From the NCBI RefSeq assembly GCF_001632365.1, contig NW_024468514.1, forward strand, positions 224,180 through 278,792: a DNA stretch of 54,613 nt. The letters run 5' to 3'. The translations under genes were made by a program, and so were the position numbers. Positions 54,126-54,613 of this stretch are shown here, one piece after another; position 1 is the first letter of the stretch, and each line of letters begins with the position of its first letter. The notes under the pieces are model-generated. The model saw only the letters and a program-made list of their open reading frames with translations, searched no databases and was not told the DNA's origin. Source of the stretch: Laetiporus sulphureus 93-53. Its lineage: Eukaryota > Basidiomycota > Agaricomycetes > Polyporales > Laetiporaceae.

Positions 54126-54613
54126 GCGAGAATGGAGGGAAATTACAGATGTGTAAGCAGCAAGCGCCCTGACGGATCTGTTGCGGCAGAAGGTCCAAGG
54201 TCGGCCGTCCACAGGCACAGTAACAAGTGTTAAATCAAAGTCTACACAAGTTCCGTTCTATGCGGCAGCACCTGCGAACCAGAACGCGCCTTATAGCTTC
54301 CTCAGCAACTCCTCCAGCTTCCGCAGCGCGACAACATTCTCTTCTGCACTGCCCACTGTGATCCGCAAGCAGCTCTCGCATCCCAGCTCACCCCCACGGT
54401 ACCGCACGACAACGCCCTCTTCCTCCGCCGCAGTCTTGTATATCCTCTGTGCGCGCGCATTGTCCGGCAGCCCGCTCCCGCTCTCGCTCTTCTCTAACAC
54501 CGGCACCATCACAAAGTCCGCGTCGTTCCCACCGATCGCATCACCGAGCCCGAGCGGCCGAAGTTTCTCCAGCTCATGCAATAGCACCGCACACTGCTCG
54601 ACGAGCGCGACCA
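54126..54613. repeat. Direct repeat A, copy 2 (HisC 3' end and flank)
   Basis: It matches 47997-48470 in the same orientation and starts immediately next to the HNH inverted block. It continues past the window edge. Confidence 0.75.
54291..54613 (-). CDS. Histidinol-phosphate aminotransferase (HisC), C-terminal part, cut by window edge
   Basis: The minus-strand frame is open from the edge (VALVEQCAVLLHELEKLRPL) to the stop at 54291-54293. It includes GLGDAIGGNDADFVMVPVLE, NARAQRIYKTAAEEEGVVVR and CLRITVGSAEENVVALRKLE, the C-terminal domain of HisC with the substrate-phosphate-binding Arg in LRITVG. Unlike the copy at 48.2 kb, this part has no frameshift and keeps the segment missing there. 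It may be the functional gene or a less decayed duplicate; the catalytic Lys region lies outside the window. Confidence 0.8.
   Translation of the reverse strand, partial: VALVEQCAVLLHELEKLRPLGLGDAIGGNDADFVMVPVLEKSESGSGLPDNARAQRIYKTAAEEEGVVVRYRGGELGCESCLRITVGSAEENVVALRKLEELLRKL

Overview
This window reads as nuclear DNA of a filamentous basidiomycete, most likely an agaricomycete. The host genes are split by many short GT-AG introns (mostly 50-75 nt), the proteins look basidiomycete-like, and the intergenic space holds decayed Ty3/gypsy and Ty1/copia retrotransposons. The species cannot be named from the sequence alone.

Left third (1-18.8 kb) is a transposon-rich block. It holds the 3' end of a chromodomain Ty3/gypsy element with an added dUTPase-like domain (1 to about 4.15 kb). 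Next is an unassigned AT-rich stretch, then a complete but decayed Ty1/copia element with 226-bp LTRs and a perfect 5-bp target duplication (5831-10674). A second copia element in reverse orientation follows (11224-17559). It sits inside a secreted S1/P1-type nuclease gene, whose signal-peptide exon (10994-11223) and C-terminal part (17560-18838) lie on either side. Its right LTR is itself broken by a 1212-bp element with terminal inverted repeats, a 3-bp target duplication and an uninterrupted 353-codon ORF. The left copia LTR has lost most CpG sites while the right LTR keeps them, so a CpG-decay domain seems to end near the right LTR.

Middle (20-47.7 kb) is ordinary genic DNA: a coiled-coil/FN3-like protein (-), tRNA-Glu(CTC) (-), a DJ-1 family gene with an 11-nt exon (+), a protein-kinase-like gene with a probable frameshift (-), a B-type cyclin with an 18-residue tandem repeat tail (-), mitochondrial-type isoleucyl-tRNA synthetase (+), prolyl-tRNA synthetase with an in-frame targeting-like extension (+), a MYND-finger protein (+), the SWR1 subunit Swc5/BCNT (-), tRNA-Asp(GTC) with an intron (+), a glutathione S-transferase (-) and a USP-type deubiquitinase (-). 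They are housekeeping genes with no evident shared pathway. The exception is the translation theme of the two adjacent synthetases and two tRNAs.

Right end (47.9-54.6 kb) is a patchwork of duplicated gene pieces. It has a decayed HisC (histidinol-phosphate aminotransferase) fragment, an HNH-nuclease-domain gene (+), a C-terminal xylulokinase-like fragment (+), a second HNH gene copy in inverted orientation (-), and a second HisC copy running off the window (-). The HisC copies are direct repeats and the HNH copies are inverted repeats.

Exon limits were set by reading frames and splice signals by eye. All homology statements rest on remembered family motifs, not on a database search.
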